A DNA stretch of 64,000 bases from Caprella mutica (lineage: Eukaryota > Arthropoda > Malacostraca > Amphipoda > Caprellidae): positions 124,001-188,000 of the forward strand of contig CANNZV010000420.1 of the NCBI GenBank assembly GCA_947561585.1. Direction: 5' to 3'. Both the position numbers and the translations under genes were made by a program. Of the stretch, positions 12,916-28,200 are shown piece after piece (positions within the stretch are counted from its first letter, which is position 1; each line of letters begins with the position of its first letter). Under the pieces are notes generated by a model. It was not told the DNA's origin. It was given only the letters and a program-made list of their open reading frames with translations, and ran no database searches.

Positions 12916-15900
12916 AAACAGTAAATAGATCGACAAAAGAAATAATATGAAAGAAAAGGAGAAGAATGGAGATGAGAACGATAACCGGTTGGAGTTTGAA
13001 AAATAACGATAAAGCTGTTCACAAAGTATTATATGAAAATGGATATAAAATAATCACCAGCTTCTTTTTAGAAGATTATGTATGAGGTTTGGACTGAAAA
13101 AAGGAGATTGTGGTGGGCTGTAGTAAACTGGTTGGAAATGGTATAGTTAGGTCTAATGTTGGAATCTACAACCTGTATCGATATTAAAGATTAAAAATAA
13201 TGTATTAAAGAACCAGATATTATTCGTAACGAAACAATTTGAAATCAAATAAGAATTTTCTGTTGTATAAATAAATATAGAAAATTAACATATATCATAG
13301 TGATATATAATTCAAACGAGAGCATATAGAATTCAATTGTTCGTATAACTAGACAAAGTAATAAAACATAAGTAATAAAACAGTAAATTCAAGCTTTCCT
13401 ATAAAAATATAGATCTGTTTCGGGTTTAGACACCTATATTCTATCTACTTATTCTTAGAGGAGAACCTCAAATTCTGAAATGTTCTAGAATTCACTCATA
13501 ATGCATTCGTAGAAGTAAGACAATGAAAAGGTAATTTCAAACCAGAAACAGTAAATAGATCGACAAAAGAAATAATATGAAAGAAAAGGAGAAGAATGGA
13601 GATAAGAACGATAACTGGTTGGAGTTTGAAAAATAATGAGAAAACTAGTCACAAAGTATTATATGAAAATGGATATGAAATAATCACCAGCTTCTTTTTA
13701 GAAAATTATGTATGAGGTTTGGACTGAAAAAAAATGAGATTGTGGTGGGCTGCAGTACACTGGTTGGAAATGGTATAGTTAGGTCTAGTGTTGGAATCTA
13801 CAACCTGTATCGATATTAAAGATTAAAAATAATGTATTAAAGAACCAGATATTATTCGTAACGAAACTATTTGAAATCGAATGAGAATTTGCTATTGTAT
13901 AAATAAATTTAGAAAATTAACATATATCATAGTGATATATAATTCAAACGAGAGCATATATAATTCAATTGTTCGTATAACTAGACAAAGTAATAAAAGA
14001 TAAGTAATAAAACAGTAAATTCAAGATCTCCTATAAAAAGATAAATCTGTCTCGGGTTTAGACACCTATATTCCATCTACATATTCTTAGAGGAGAACCT
14101 CAAATTCTGAAATGTTCTAGAATTCACTTGTTATGCATTCGAGAAGTAAGACAAAAAGAAGGTAATTTCAAACCAGAAACAGTAAATAGATCGACAAAAG
14201 AAATAATATGAAAGAAAAGGAGAAGAATGGAGATAAGAACGATAACTGGTTGGAGTTTGAAAAATAATGAGAAAACTAGTCACAAAGTATTATATGAAAA
14301 TGGATATGAAATAATCACCAGCTTCTTTTTAGAAAATTATGTATGAGGTTTGGACCGAAAAAAAATGAGATTGTGGTGGGCTGCAGTACACTGGTTGGAA
14401 ATGGTATAGTTAGGTCTAGTGTTGGAATCTACAACCTGTATCGATATTAAAGATTAAAAATAATGTATTAAAGAACCAGATATTATTCGTAACGAAACTA
14501 TTTGAAATCGAATGAGAATTTGCTATTATATAAATAAATTTAGAAAATTAACATATATCATAGTGATATATAATTCAAACGAGAGCATATATAATTCAAT
14601 TGTTCGTATAACTAGACAAAGTAATAAAAGATAAGTAATAAAACAGTAAATTCAAGATCTCCTATAAAAATATAAATCTGTCTCGGGTTTAGACACCTAT
14701 CTTCTATCTACTTATTCTTAGAGGAGAACCTCCAATTCTGAAATGTTCTAGAATTCACTCATTATGCATTCGTAGAAGTAAGACAATGAAAAGGTAATTT
14801 CAAACCAGAAACAGTAAATAGATCGACAAAAGAAATAATATGAAAGAAAAGGAGAAGAATGGAGATAAGAACGATAACTGGTTGGAGTTTGAAAAATAAT
14901 GAGAAAACTAGTCACAAAGTATTATATGAAAATGGATATGAAATAATCACCAGCTTCTTTTTAGAAAATTATGTATGAGGTTTGGACTGAAAAAAAATGA
15001 GATTGTGGTGGGCTGCAGTACACTGGTTGGAAATGGTATAGTTAGGTCTAGTGTTGGAATCTACAACCTGTATCGATATTAAAGATTAAAAATAATGTAT
15101 TAAAGAACCAGATATTATTCGTAACGAAACTATTTGAAATCAGAAAAGAATTTTCTGTTGTATAAATAAATTTAGAAAATTAACATATATCATAGTGATA
15201 TATAATTCAATCGAGAGCATATAGAATTCAATTGTTCGTATAACTAGACAAAGTAATAAAACATAAGTAATAAAACAGTAAATTCAAGCTCTCCTATAAA
15301 AATATAAATCTGTTTCGGGTTTAGACACCTATCTTCTATCTACTTATTCTTAGAGGAGAACCTCAAATTCTGAAATGTTCTAGAATTCACTCATTATGCA
15401 TTCGTAGAAGTAAGACAATGAAAAGGTAATTTCAAACCAGATACAGTAAATAAATCGACAAAAGAAATAATATGAAAGAAAAAAAGAAGAACGGAGATAA
15501 GAACGATAACCGGTTGGAGTTTGAAAAATAACGAAAAAATTGGTCACAAAGTATTATATGAAAATGGATATAAAATAATCACCAGCTTCTTTTCAGAAGA
15601 TTATGTATGAGGTTTGGACTGAAAAAAAAGGAGAATGTGGTGGGCTGTAGTAAACTGGTTGGAAATGGTATAGTTAGGTCTAATGTTGGAATCTACATCC
15701 TGTATCGATATTAAAGATTAAAATTAATGTATTAAAGAACCAGTTATTATTCGTAACGAAACTATTTGAAATCAAATAAGAATTTCTGTTGTATAAATAA
15801 ATTTAGAAAATTAACATATATCATAGTGATATATAATTCAAACGAGAGCATATAGAATTCAATTGTTCGTATAACTAGACAAAGTAATAAAACATAAGTA

Positions 15901-18900
15901 ATAAAACAGTAAATTCAAGCTCTCCTTTAAAAATATAAATCTGTCTCGGGTTTAGAAAACTATATTCCATCTACTTATTCTTAGAGGAGAACCTCAAATT
16001 CTGAAATGTTCTAGAATTCACTCATTATGCATTCGTAGAAGTAAGACATAGAGAAGGTAATTTCAAACCAGAAACAGTAAATAGATCGACAAAAGAAATA
16101 ATATGAAAGAAAAGGAGAAGAATGGAGATGAGAACGATAACCGGTTGGAGTTTGAAAAATAACGAGAAAACTGTTCACAAAGTATTATATGAAAATGGAT
16201 ATAAAATAATCACCAGCTTCTTTTTAGAAGATTATGTATGAGGTTTGGACTGAAAAAAAGAGATTGTGGTGGGCTGTAGTAAACTGGTTGGAAATGGTAT
16301 AGTTAGGTCTAATGTTGGAATCTACAACCTGTATCGATATTAAAGATCAAAAATAATGTATTAAAGAACCAGATATTATTCGTAACGAAACAATTTGAAA
16401 TCAAATAAGAATTTTCTGTTGTATAAATAAATATAGAAAATTAACATATATCATAGTGATATATAATTCAAACGAGAGCATATAGAATTCAATTGTTCGT
16501 ATAACTAGACAAAGTAATAAAACATAAGTAATAAAACAGTAAATTCAAGCTTTCCTATAAAAATATAAATCTGTTTCGGGTTTAGACACCTATATTCTAT
16601 CTACTTATTCTTAGAGGAGAACCTCAAATTCTGAAATGTTCTAGAATTCACTCATTATGCATTCGTAGAAGTAAGACAAAGAGAAGGTAATTCCAAACCA
16701 GAAACAGTAAATAGATCAACAAAAGAAATAATATGAAAGAAAAGTAAAAGAATAGAGATAAGAACGATATCCGGTTGGAGTTTGAAAAATAACGAAAAAA
16801 CTGGTCACAAAGTATTATATGAAAATGGATATGAAATAATCACCAGCTTCTTTTCAGAAGATTATGTATGAGGTTTGGACTGAAAAAAAGGAGAATGTGG
16901 TGGGCTGTAGTAAACTGGTTGGAAATGGTATAGTTAGGTCTAATGTTGGAATCTACATCCTGTATCGATATTAAAGATTAAAATTAATGTATTAAAGAAC
17001 CAGATATTATTCGTAACGAAACTATTTGAAATCAAATAAGAATTTCTGTTGTATAAATAAATTTAGAAAATTAACATAATCATAGTGATATATAATTCAA
17101 ACGAGAGCATATAGAATTCAATTGTTCGTATAACTAGACAAAGTAATAAAACATAAGTAATAAAACAGTAAATTCAAGCTCTCCTTTAAAAATATAAATC
17201 TGTTTCGGGTTTAGAAAACTATATTCCATCAATTTATTCTTAGAGGAGAACCTCAAATTCTGAAATGTTCTAGAATTAACTTATTATGCATTCGTAGAAG
17301 TAGGACATAGAGAAGGTAATTTCAAACCAGAAACAGTAAATAGATCGACAAAAGAAATAATATGAAAGAAAAGGAGAAGAATGGAGATGAGAACGATAAC
17401 CGGTTGGAGTTTGAAAAATAACGATAAAGCTGTTCACAAAGTATTATATGAAAATGGATATAAAATAATCACCAGCTTCTTTTTAGAAGATTATGTATGA
17501 GGTTTGGACTGAAAAAAGGAGATTGTGGTGGGCTGTAGTAAACTGGTTGGAAATGGTATAGTTAGGTCTAATGTTGGAATCTACAACCTGTATCGATATT
17601 AAAGATTAAAAATAATGTATTAAAGAACCAGATATTATTCGTAACGAAACAATTTGAAATCAAATAAGAATTTTCTGTTGTATAAATAAATATAGAAAAT
17701 TAACATATATCATAGTGATATATAATTCAAACGAGAGCATATAGAATTCAATTGTTCGTATAACTAGACAAAGTAATAAAACATAAGTAATAAAACAGTA
17801 AATTCAAGCTTTCCTATAAAAATATAGATCTGTTTCGGGTTTAGACACCTATATTCTATCTACTTATTCTTAGAGGAGAACCTCAAATTCTGAAATGTTC
17901 TAGAATTCACTCATAATGCATTCGTAGAAGTAAGACAATGAAAAGGTAATTTCAAACCAGAAACAGTAAATAGATCGACAAAAGAAATAATATGAAAGAA
18001 AAGGAGAAGAATGGAGATAAGAACGATAACTGGTTGGAGTTTGAAAAATAATGAGAAAACTAGTCACAAAGTATTATATGAAAATGGATATGAAATAATC
18101 ACCAGCTTCTTTTTAGAAAATTATGTATGAGGTTTGGACTGAAAAAAAATTAGATTGTGGTGGGCTGCAGTACACTGGTTGGAAATGGTATAGTTAGGTC
18201 TAGTGTTGGAATCTACAACCTGTATCGATATTAAAAAGATTAAAAATAATGTATTAAAGAACCAGATATTATTCGTAACGAAACTATTTGAAATCGAATG
18301 AGAATTTGCTATTGTATAAATAAATTTAGAAAATTAACATATATCATAGTGATATATAATTCAAACGAGAGCATATATAATTCAATTGTTCGTATAACTA
18401 GACAAAGTAATAAAAGATAAGTAATAAAACAGTAAATTCAAGATCTCCTATAAAAAGATAAATCTGTCTCGGGTTTAGACACCTATATTCCATCTACATA
18501 TTCTTAGAGGAGAACCTCAAATTCTGAAATGTTCTAGAATTCACTTGTTATGCATTCGAGAAGTAAGACAAAAAGAAGGTAATTTCAAACCAGAAACAGT
18601 AAATAGATCGACAAAAGAAATAATATGAAAGAAAAGGAGAAGAATGGAGATAAGAACGATAACTGGTTGGAGTTTGAAAAATAATGAGAAAACTAGTCAC
18701 AAAGTATTATATGAAAATGGATATGAAATAATCACCAGCTTCTTTTTAGAAAATTATGTATGAGGTTTGGACCGAAAAAAAATGAGATTGTGGTGGGCTG
18801 CAGTACACTGGTTGGAAATGGTATAGTTAGGTCTAGTGTTGGAATCTACAACCTGTATCGATATTAAAGATTAAAAATAATGTATTAAAGAACCAGATAT

Positions 18901-19150
18901 TATTCGTAACGAAACTATTTGAAATCGAATGAGAATTTGCTATTATATAAATAAATTTAGAAAATTAACATATATCATAGTGATATATAATTCAAACGAG
19001 AGCATATATAATTCAATTGTTCGTATAACTAGACAAAGTAATAAAAGATAAGTAATAAAACAGTAAATTCAAGATCTCCTATAAAAATATAAATCTGTCT
19101 CGGGTTTAGACACCTATCTTCTATCTACTTATTCTTAGAGGAGAACCTCA
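11760..19150 (+). repeat. Seven-monomer spacing: 11.8-14.7 kb repeated at 16.2-19.1 kb
   Basis: Two blocks of about 3 kb are related at an offset of 4415 bp, about seven monomers. Shared rare variants are ACGATAAAGCTG, CACTCATAATGC (13496/17911), AAAAAGATAAATC and TTGCTATTATATAAAT (about 14521/18938). The offset becomes 4417 after a private 2-bp gain in TATTAAAAAGATT near 18233. The match ends near 14732/19149 (CTCCAATTC versus CTCAAATTC). Confidence 0.75.
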
Positions 19151-22100
19151 AATTCTGAAATGTTCTAGAATTCACTCATTATGCATTCGTAGAAGTAAGA
19201 CAATGAAAAGGTAATTTCAAACCAGATACAGTAAATAGATCGACAAAAGAAATAATATGAAAGAAAAGAAGAAGAACGGAGATAAGAACGATAACCGGTT
19301 GGAGTTTGAAAAATAACGAAAAAATTGGTCACAAAGTATTATATGAAAATGGATATAAAATAATCACCAGCTTCTTTTCAGAAGATTATGTATGAGGTTT
19401 GGACTGAAAAAAAAGGAGAATGTGGTGGGCTGTAGTAAACTGGTTGGAAATGGTATAGTTAGGTCTAATGTTGGAATCTACATCCTGTATCGATATTAAA
19501 GATTAAAATTAATGTATTAAAGAACCAGTTATTATTCGTAACGAAACTATTTGAAATCAAATAAGAATTTCTGTTGTATAAATAAATTTAGAAAATTAAC
19601 ATATATCATAGTGATATATAATTCAAACGAGAGCATATAGAATTCAATTGTTCGTATAACTAGACAAAGTAATAAAACATAAGTAATAAAACTGTAAATT
19701 CAAGCTCTCCTTTAAAAATATAAATCTGTCTCGGGTTTAGAAAACTATATTCCATCTACTTATTCTTAGAGGAGAACCTCAAATTCTGAAATGTTCTAGA
19801 ATTCACTCATTATGCATTCGTAGAAGTAAGACATAGAGAAGGTAATTTCAAACCAGAAACAGTAAATAGATCGACAAAAGAAATAATATGAAAGAAAAGG
19901 AGAAGAATGGAGATGAGAACGATAACCGGTTGGAGTTTGAAAAATAACGATAAAACTGTTCACAAAGTATTATATGAAAATGGATATAAAATAATCACCA
20001 GCTTCTTTTTAGAAGATTATGTATGAGGTTTGGACTGAAAAAAGGAGATTGTGGTGGGCTGTAGTAAACTGGTTGGAAATGGTATAGTTAGGTCTAATGT
20101 TGGAATCTACAACCTGTATCGATATTAAAGATTAAAAATAATGTATTAAAGAACCAGATATTATTCGTAACGAAACAATTTGAAATCAAATAAGAATTTT
20201 CTGTTGTATAAATAAATATAGAAAATTAACATATATCATAGTGATATATAATTCAAACGAGAGCATATAGAATTCAATTGTTCGTATAACTAGACAAAGT
20301 AATAAAACATAAGTAATAAAACAGTAAATTCAAGCTTTCCTATAAAAATATAAATCTGTTTCGGGTTTAGACACCTATATTCTATCTACTTATTCTTAGA
20401 GGAGAACCTCAAATTCTGAAATGTTCTAGAATTCACTCATTATGCATTCGTAGAAGTAAGACAATGAAAAGGTAATTTCAAACCAGAAACAGTAAATAGA
20501 TCGACAAAAGAAATAATATGAGAGAAAAGGAGAAGAATGGAGATAAGAACGATAACTGGTTGGAGTTTGAAAAATAATGAGAAAACTAGTCACAAAGTAT
20601 TATATGAAAATGGATATGAAATAATCACCAGCTTCTTTTTAGAAAATTATGTATGAGGTTTGGACTGAAAAAAAATGAGATTGTGGTGGGCTGCAGTACA
20701 CTGGTTGGAAATGGTATAGTTAGGTCTAGTGTTGGAATCTACAACCTGTATCGATATTAAAGATTAAAAATAATTTATTAAAGAACCAGATATTATTCGT
20801 AACGAAACTATTTGAAATCGAATGAGAATTTGCTATTGTATAAATAAATTTAGAAAATTAACATATATCATAGTGATATATAATTCAAACGAGAGCATAT
20901 ATAATTCAATTGTTCGTATAACTAGACAAAGTAATAAAAGATAAGTAATAAAACAGTAAATTCAAGATCTCCTATAAAAATATAAATCTGTCTCGGGTTT
21001 AGACACCTATATTCCATCTACATATTCTTAGAGGAGAACCTCAAATTCTGAAATGTTCTAGAATTCACTTGTTATGCATTCGAGAAGTAAGACAAAAAGA
21101 AGGTAATTTCAAACCAGAAACAGTAAATAGATCGACAAAAGAAATAATATGAGAGAAAAGGAGAAGAATGGAGATAAGAACGATAACTGGTTGGAGTTTG
21201 AAAAATAATGAGAAAACTAGTCACAAAGTATTATATGAAAATGGATATGAAATAATCACCAGCTTCTTTTTAGAAAATTATGTATGAGGTTTGGACTGAA
21301 AAAAAATGAGATTGTGGTGGGCTGCAGTACACTGGTTGGAAATGGTATAGTTAGGTCTAGTGTTGGAATCTACAACCTGTATCGATATTAAAGATTAAAA
21401 ATAATGTATTAAAGAACCAGATATTATTCGTAACGAAACTATTTGAAATCAGAAAAGAATTTTCTGTTGTATAAATAAATTTAGAAAATTAACATATATC
21501 ATAGTGATATATAATTCAATCGAGAGCATATAGAATTCAATTGTTCGTATAACTAGACAAAGTAATAAAACATAAGTAATAAAACAGTAAATTCAAGCTC
21601 TCCTATAAAAATATAAATCTGTTTCGGGTTTAGACACCTATCTTCTATCTACTTATTCTTAGAGGAGAACCTCCAATTCTGAAATGTTCTAGAATTCACT
21701 CATTATGCATTCGTAGAAGTAAGACAATGAAAAGGTAATTTCAAACCAGAAACAGTAAATAGATCGACAAAAGAAATGATATGAAAGAAAAGGAGAAGAA
21801 TGGAGATAAGAACGATAACTGGTTGGAGTTTGAAAAATAATGAGAAAACTAGTCACAAAGTATTATATGAAAATGGATATGAAATAATCACCAGCTTCTT
21901 TTTAGAAAATTATGTATGAGGTTTGGACTGAAAAAAAATGAGATTGTGGTGGGCTGCAGTACACTGGTTGGAAATGGTATAGTTAGGTCTAGTGTTGGAA
22001 TCTACAACCTGTATCGATATTAAAGATTAAAAATAATGTATTAAAGAACCAGATATTATTCGTAACGAAACTATTTGAAATCAGAAAAGAATTTTCTGTT

Positions 22101-22289
22101 GTATAAAAATTTTTAGAAAATTAACATATATCATAGTGATATATATTTCAATCGAGAGCATATAGAATTCAATTGTTCGTATAACTAGACAAAGTAATAA
22201 AACATAAATAATAAAACAGTAAATTCAAGCTCTCCTATAAAAATATAAATCTGTTTCGGGTTTAGACACCTATCTTCTATCTACTTATT

Positions 22290-25200
22290 CTTAGAGGAGA
22301 ACCTCAAATTCTGAAATGTTCTAGAATTCACTCATTATGCATTCGTAGAAGTAAGACAATGAAAAGGTAATTTCAAACCAGATACAGTAAATAGATCGAC
22401 AAAAGAAATAATATGAAAGAAAAGAAGAAGAACGGAGATAAGAACGATAACCGGTTGGAGTTTGAAAAATAACGAAAAAATTGGTCACAAAGTATTATAT
22501 GAAAATGGATATAAAATAATCACCAGCTTCTTTTCAGAAGATTATGTATGAGGTTTGGACTGAAAAAAAAGGAGAATGTGGTGGGCTGTAGTAAACTGGT
22601 TGGAAATGGTATAGTTAGGTCTAATGTTGGAATCTACATCCTGTATCGATATTAAAGATTAAAATTAATGTATTAAAGAACCAGTTATTATTCGTAACGA
22701 AACTATTTGAAATCAAATAAGAATTTCTGTTGTATAAATAAATTTAGAAAATTAACATATATCATAGTGATATATAATTCAAACGAGAGCATATAGAATT
22801 CAATTGTTCGTATAACTAGACAAAGTAATAAAACATAAGTAATAAAACAGTAAATTCAAGCTCTCCTTTAAAAATATAAATCTGTCTCGGGTTTAGACAA
22901 CTATATTCCATCTACTTATTCTTAGAGGAGAACCTCAAATTCTGAAATGTTCTAGAATTCATTTATTATGCATTCGTAGAAGTAAGACAAAAAGAAGGTA
23001 ATTACAAACGAGATACAGTAAATAGATTGACAAAAGAAATAATATGAAAGAAAAGAAGAAGAACGGAGATAAGAACGATAACCGGTTGGAGTTTGAAAAA
23101 TAACGAAAAAATTGGTCACAAAGTATTATATGAAAATGGATATGAAATAATCACCAGCTTCTTTTTAGAAGATTATGTATGAGGTTTGGACTGAAAAAAA
23201 ATGAGATTGTGGTGGGCTGTAGTACACTGGTTGGAAATGGTATAGTTAGGTCTAATGTTGAAATCTACATACTGTATCGATATTAAAGATTGAAAATACT
23301 GTATTAAAGAACCAGATATTATTCGTAACGAAACTATTTGAAATCAAATGAGAATTTGCTGTTGTATAAATAAATTTAGAAAATTAACATATATCATAGT
23401 GATATATAATTCAAACGAGAGCATATAGAATTCAACTGTTCGTATAACTAGACAAAGTAATAAAAGATAAGAAATAAAACAGTAAATTCAAGCTCTCCTA
23501 TAAAAATATAAATCTGTCTCGGGTTTAGACACCTATATTCTATCTACTTATTCCTAAAGGAGAACCTCAAATTCTGAAATGTTCTAGAATTCACTCATTA
23601 TGCATTCGTAGAAGTAAGACAAAGAGAAGGTAATTACAAACCAGATACAGTAAATAGATTGACAAAAGAAATAATATGAAATAAAAGAAGAAGAATGGAG
23701 ATAAGAACGATATCCGGTTGGAGTTTGAAAAATAACGTAAAAACTGGTCACAAAGTATATATGAAAATGGATATGAAATAATCACCAGCTTCTTTTCAGA
23801 AGATTATGTATGAGGTTTGGACTGAAAAAAAAGGAGAATGTGGTGGGCTGTAGTAAACTGGTTGGAAATGGTATAGTTAGGTCTAATGTTGGAATCTACA
23901 TCCTGTATCGATATTAAAGATTAAAATTAATGTATTAAAGAACCAGATATTATTCGTAACGAAACTATTTAAAATCAAATAAGAATTTCTGTTGTATAAA
24001 TAAATTTAGAAAATTAACATATATCATAGTGATATATAATTCAAACAAGAGCATATAGAATTCAATTGTTCTTATAACTAGACAAAGTAATAAAACATAA
24101 GTAATAAAACAGTAAATTCAAGCTCTCCTTTAAAAATATAAATCTGTTTCGGGTTTAGAAAACTATATTCCATCTACTTATTCTTAGAGGAGAACCTCAA
24201 ATTCTGAAATGTTCTAGAATTAACTTATTATGCATTCGTAGAAGTAAGACAAAGAGAAGGTAATTACAAACCAGATACAGTAAATAGATTGACAAAAGAA
24301 ATAATATGAAAGAAAAGAAGAAGAACGGAGATAAGAACGATAACCGGTTGGAGTTTGAAAAATAACGAAAAAATTGGTCACAAAGTATTATATGAAAATG
24401 GATATGAAATAATCACCAGCTTCTTTTCAGAAGATTATGTATGAGGTTTGGACTGAAAAAAAATGAGATTGTGGTGGGCTGTAGTACACTGGTTGAAACG
24501 GTATAGTTAGGTCTAATGTTGAAATCTACATCCTGTATCGATATTAAAGATTGAAAATACTGTATTAATGAACCAGATATTATTCGTAACGAAACTATTT
24601 GAAATCAAATAAGAATTTTCTGTTGTATAAATAAATTTAGAAAATTAACATATATCATAGTGATATATAATTCAAACAAGAGCATATAGAATTCAATTGT
24701 TCGTATAACTAGACAAAGTAATAAAACATAAGTAATAAAACAGTAAATTCAAGCTCTCCTTTAAAAATATAGATCTGTCTCGGGTTTAGACAACTATATT
24801 CCATCTACTTATTCTTAGAGGAGAACCTCAAATTCTGAAATGTTCTAGAATTCATTTATTATGCATTCGTAGAAGTAAGACAAAGAGAAGGTAATTACAA
24901 ACGAGATACAGTAAATAGATTGACAAAAGAAATAATATGAAAGAAAAGAAGAAGAACGGAGATAAGAACGATAACCGGTTGGAGTTTGAAAAATAACGAA
25001 AAAATTGGTCACAAAGTATTATATGAAAATGGATATGAAATAATCACCAGCTTCTTTTTAGAAGATTATGTACATATGAGGTTTGGACTGAAAAAAGGAG
25101 ATTGTGGTGGGCTGTAGTAAACTGGTTGGAAATGGTATAGTTAGGTCTAATGTTGGAATCTACAACCTGTATCGATATTAAAGATTAAAAATAATGTATT

Positions 25201-28200
25201 AAAGAACCAGATATTATTCGTAACGAAACAATTTGAAATCAAATAAGAATTTTCTGTTGTATAAATAAATATAGAAAATTAACATATATCATAGTGATAT
25301 ATAATTCAAACGAGAGCATATAGAATTCAATTGTTCGTATAACTAGACAAAGTAATAAAACATAAGTAATAAAACAGTAAATTCAAGCTTTCCTATGAAA
25401 ATATAAATCTGTTTCGGGTTTAGACACCTATATTCTATCTACTTATTCTTAGAGGAGAACCTCAAATTCTGAAATGTTCTAGAATTCACTCATTATGCAT
25501 TCGTAGAAGTAAGACAATGAAAAGGTAATTTCAAACCAGAAACAGTAAATAGATCGACAAAAGAAATAATATGAAAGAAAAGGAGAAGAATGGAGATAAG
25601 AACGATAACTGGTTGGAGTTTGAAAAATAATGAGAAAACTAGTCACAAAGTATTATATGAAAATGGATATGAAATAATCACCAGCTTCTTTTTAGAAAAT
25701 TATGTATGAGGTTTGGACTGAAAAAAAATGAGATTGTGGTGGGCTGCAGTACACTGGTTGGAAATGGTATAGTTAGGTCTAGTGTTGGAATCTACAACCT
25801 GTATCGATATTAAAGATTAAAAATAATGTATTAAAGAACCAGATATTATTCGTAACGAAACTATTTGAAATCGAATGAGAATTTGCTATTGTATAAATAA
25901 ATTTAGAAAATTAACATATATCATAGTGATATATAATTCAAACGAGAGCATATATAATTCAATTGTTCGTATAACTAGACAAAGTAATAAAAGATAAGTA
26001 ATAAAACAGTAAATTCAAGATCTCCTATAAAAATATAAATCTGTCTCGGGTTTAGACACCTATATTCCATCTACATATTCTTAGAGGAGAACCTCAAATT
26101 CTGAAATGTTCTAGAATTCACTTGTTATGCATTCGAGAAGTAAGACAAAAAGAAGGTAATTTCAAACCAGAAACAGTAAATAGATCGACAAAAGAAATAA
26201 TATGAAAGAAAAGGAGAAGAATGGAGATAAGAACAATAACTGGTTGGAGTTTGAAAAATAATGAGAAAACTAGTCACAAAGTATTATATGAAAATGGATA
26301 TGAAATAATCACCAGCTTCTTTTTAGAAAATTATGTATGAGGTTTGGACTGAAAAAAAATGAGATTGTGGTGGGCTGCAGTACACTGGTTGGAAATGGTA
26401 TAGTTAGGTCTAGTGCTGGAATCTACAACCTGTATCGATATTAAAGATTAAAAATAATGTATTAAAGAACCAGATATTATTCGTAACGAAACTATTTGAA
26501 ATCAGAAAAGAATTTTCTGTTGTATAAATAAATTTAGAAAATTAACATATATCATAGTGATATATAATTCAATCGAGAGCATATAGAATTCAATTGTTCG
26601 TATAACTAGACAAAGTAATAAAACATAAGTAATAAAACAGTAAATTCAAGCTCTCCTATAAAAATATAAATCTGTTTCGGGTTTAGACACCTATCTTCTA
26701 TCTACTTATTCTTAGAGGAGAACCTCCAATTCTGAAATGTTCTAGAATTCACTCATTATGCATTCGTAGAAGTAAGACAATGAAAAGGTAATTTCAAACC
26801 AGAAACAGTAAATAGATCGACAAAAGAAATAATATGAAAGAAAAGGAGAAGAATGGAGATAAGAACGATAACTGGTTGGAGTTTGAAAAATTATGAGAAA
26901 ACTAGTCACAAAGTATTATATGAAAATGGATATGAAATAATCACCAGCTTCTTTTTAGAAAATTATGTATGAGGTTTGGACTGAAAAAAAATGAGATTGT
27001 GGTGGGCTGCAGTACACTGGTTGGAAATGGTATAGTTAGGTCTAGTGTTGGAATCTACAACCTGTATCGATATTAAAGATTAAAAATAATGTATTAAAGA
27101 ACCAGATATTATTCGTAACGAAACTATTTGAAATCAGAAAAGAATTTTCTGTTGTATAAATAAATTTAAAAAATTAACATATATCATAGTGATATATAAT
27201 TCAATCGAGAGCATATAGAATTCAATTGTTCGTATAACTAGACAAAGTAATAAAACATAAGTAATAAAACAGTAAATTCAAGCTCTCCTATAAAAATATA
27301 AATCTGTTTCGGGTTTAGACACCTATCTTCTATCTACTTATTCTTAGAGGAGAACCTCAAATTCTGAAATGTTCTAGAATTCACTCATTATGCATTCGTA
27401 GAAGTAAGACAATGAAAAGGTAATTTCAAACCAGATACAGTAAATAGATCGACAAAAGAAATAATATGAAAGAAAAGAAGAAGAACGGAGATAAGAACGA
27501 TAACCGGTTGGAGTTTGAAAAATAACGAAAAAATTGGTCACAAAGTATTATATGAAAATGGATATAAAATAATCACCAGCTTCTTTTCAGAAGATTATGT
27601 ATGAGGTTTGGACTGAAAAAAAAGGAGAATGTGGTGGGCTGTAGTAAACTGGTTGGAAATGGTATAGTTAGGTCTAATGTTGGAATCTACATCCTGTATC
27701 GATATTAAAGATTAAAATTAATGTATTAAAGAACCAGTTATTATTCGTAACGAAACTATTTGAAATCAAATAAGAATTTCTGTTGTATAAATAAATTTAG
27801 AAAATTAACATATATCATAGTGATATATAATTCAAACGAGAGCATATAGAATTCAATTGTTCGTATAACTAGACAAAGTAATAAAACATAAGTAATAAAA
27901 CAGTAAATTCAAGCTCTCCTTTAAAAATATAAATCTGTCTCGGGTTTAGAAAACTATATTCCATCTACTTATTCTTAGAGGAGAACCTCAAATTCTGAAA
28001 TGTTCTAGAATTCACTCATTATGCATTCGTAGAAGTAAGACATAGAGAAGGTAATTTCAAACCAGAAACAGTAAATAGATCGACAAAAGAAATAATATGA
28101 AAGAAAAGGAGAAGAATGGAGATGAGAACGATAACCGTTTGGAGTTTGAAAAATAACGAGAAAACTGTTCACAAAGTATTATATGAAAATGGATATAAAA

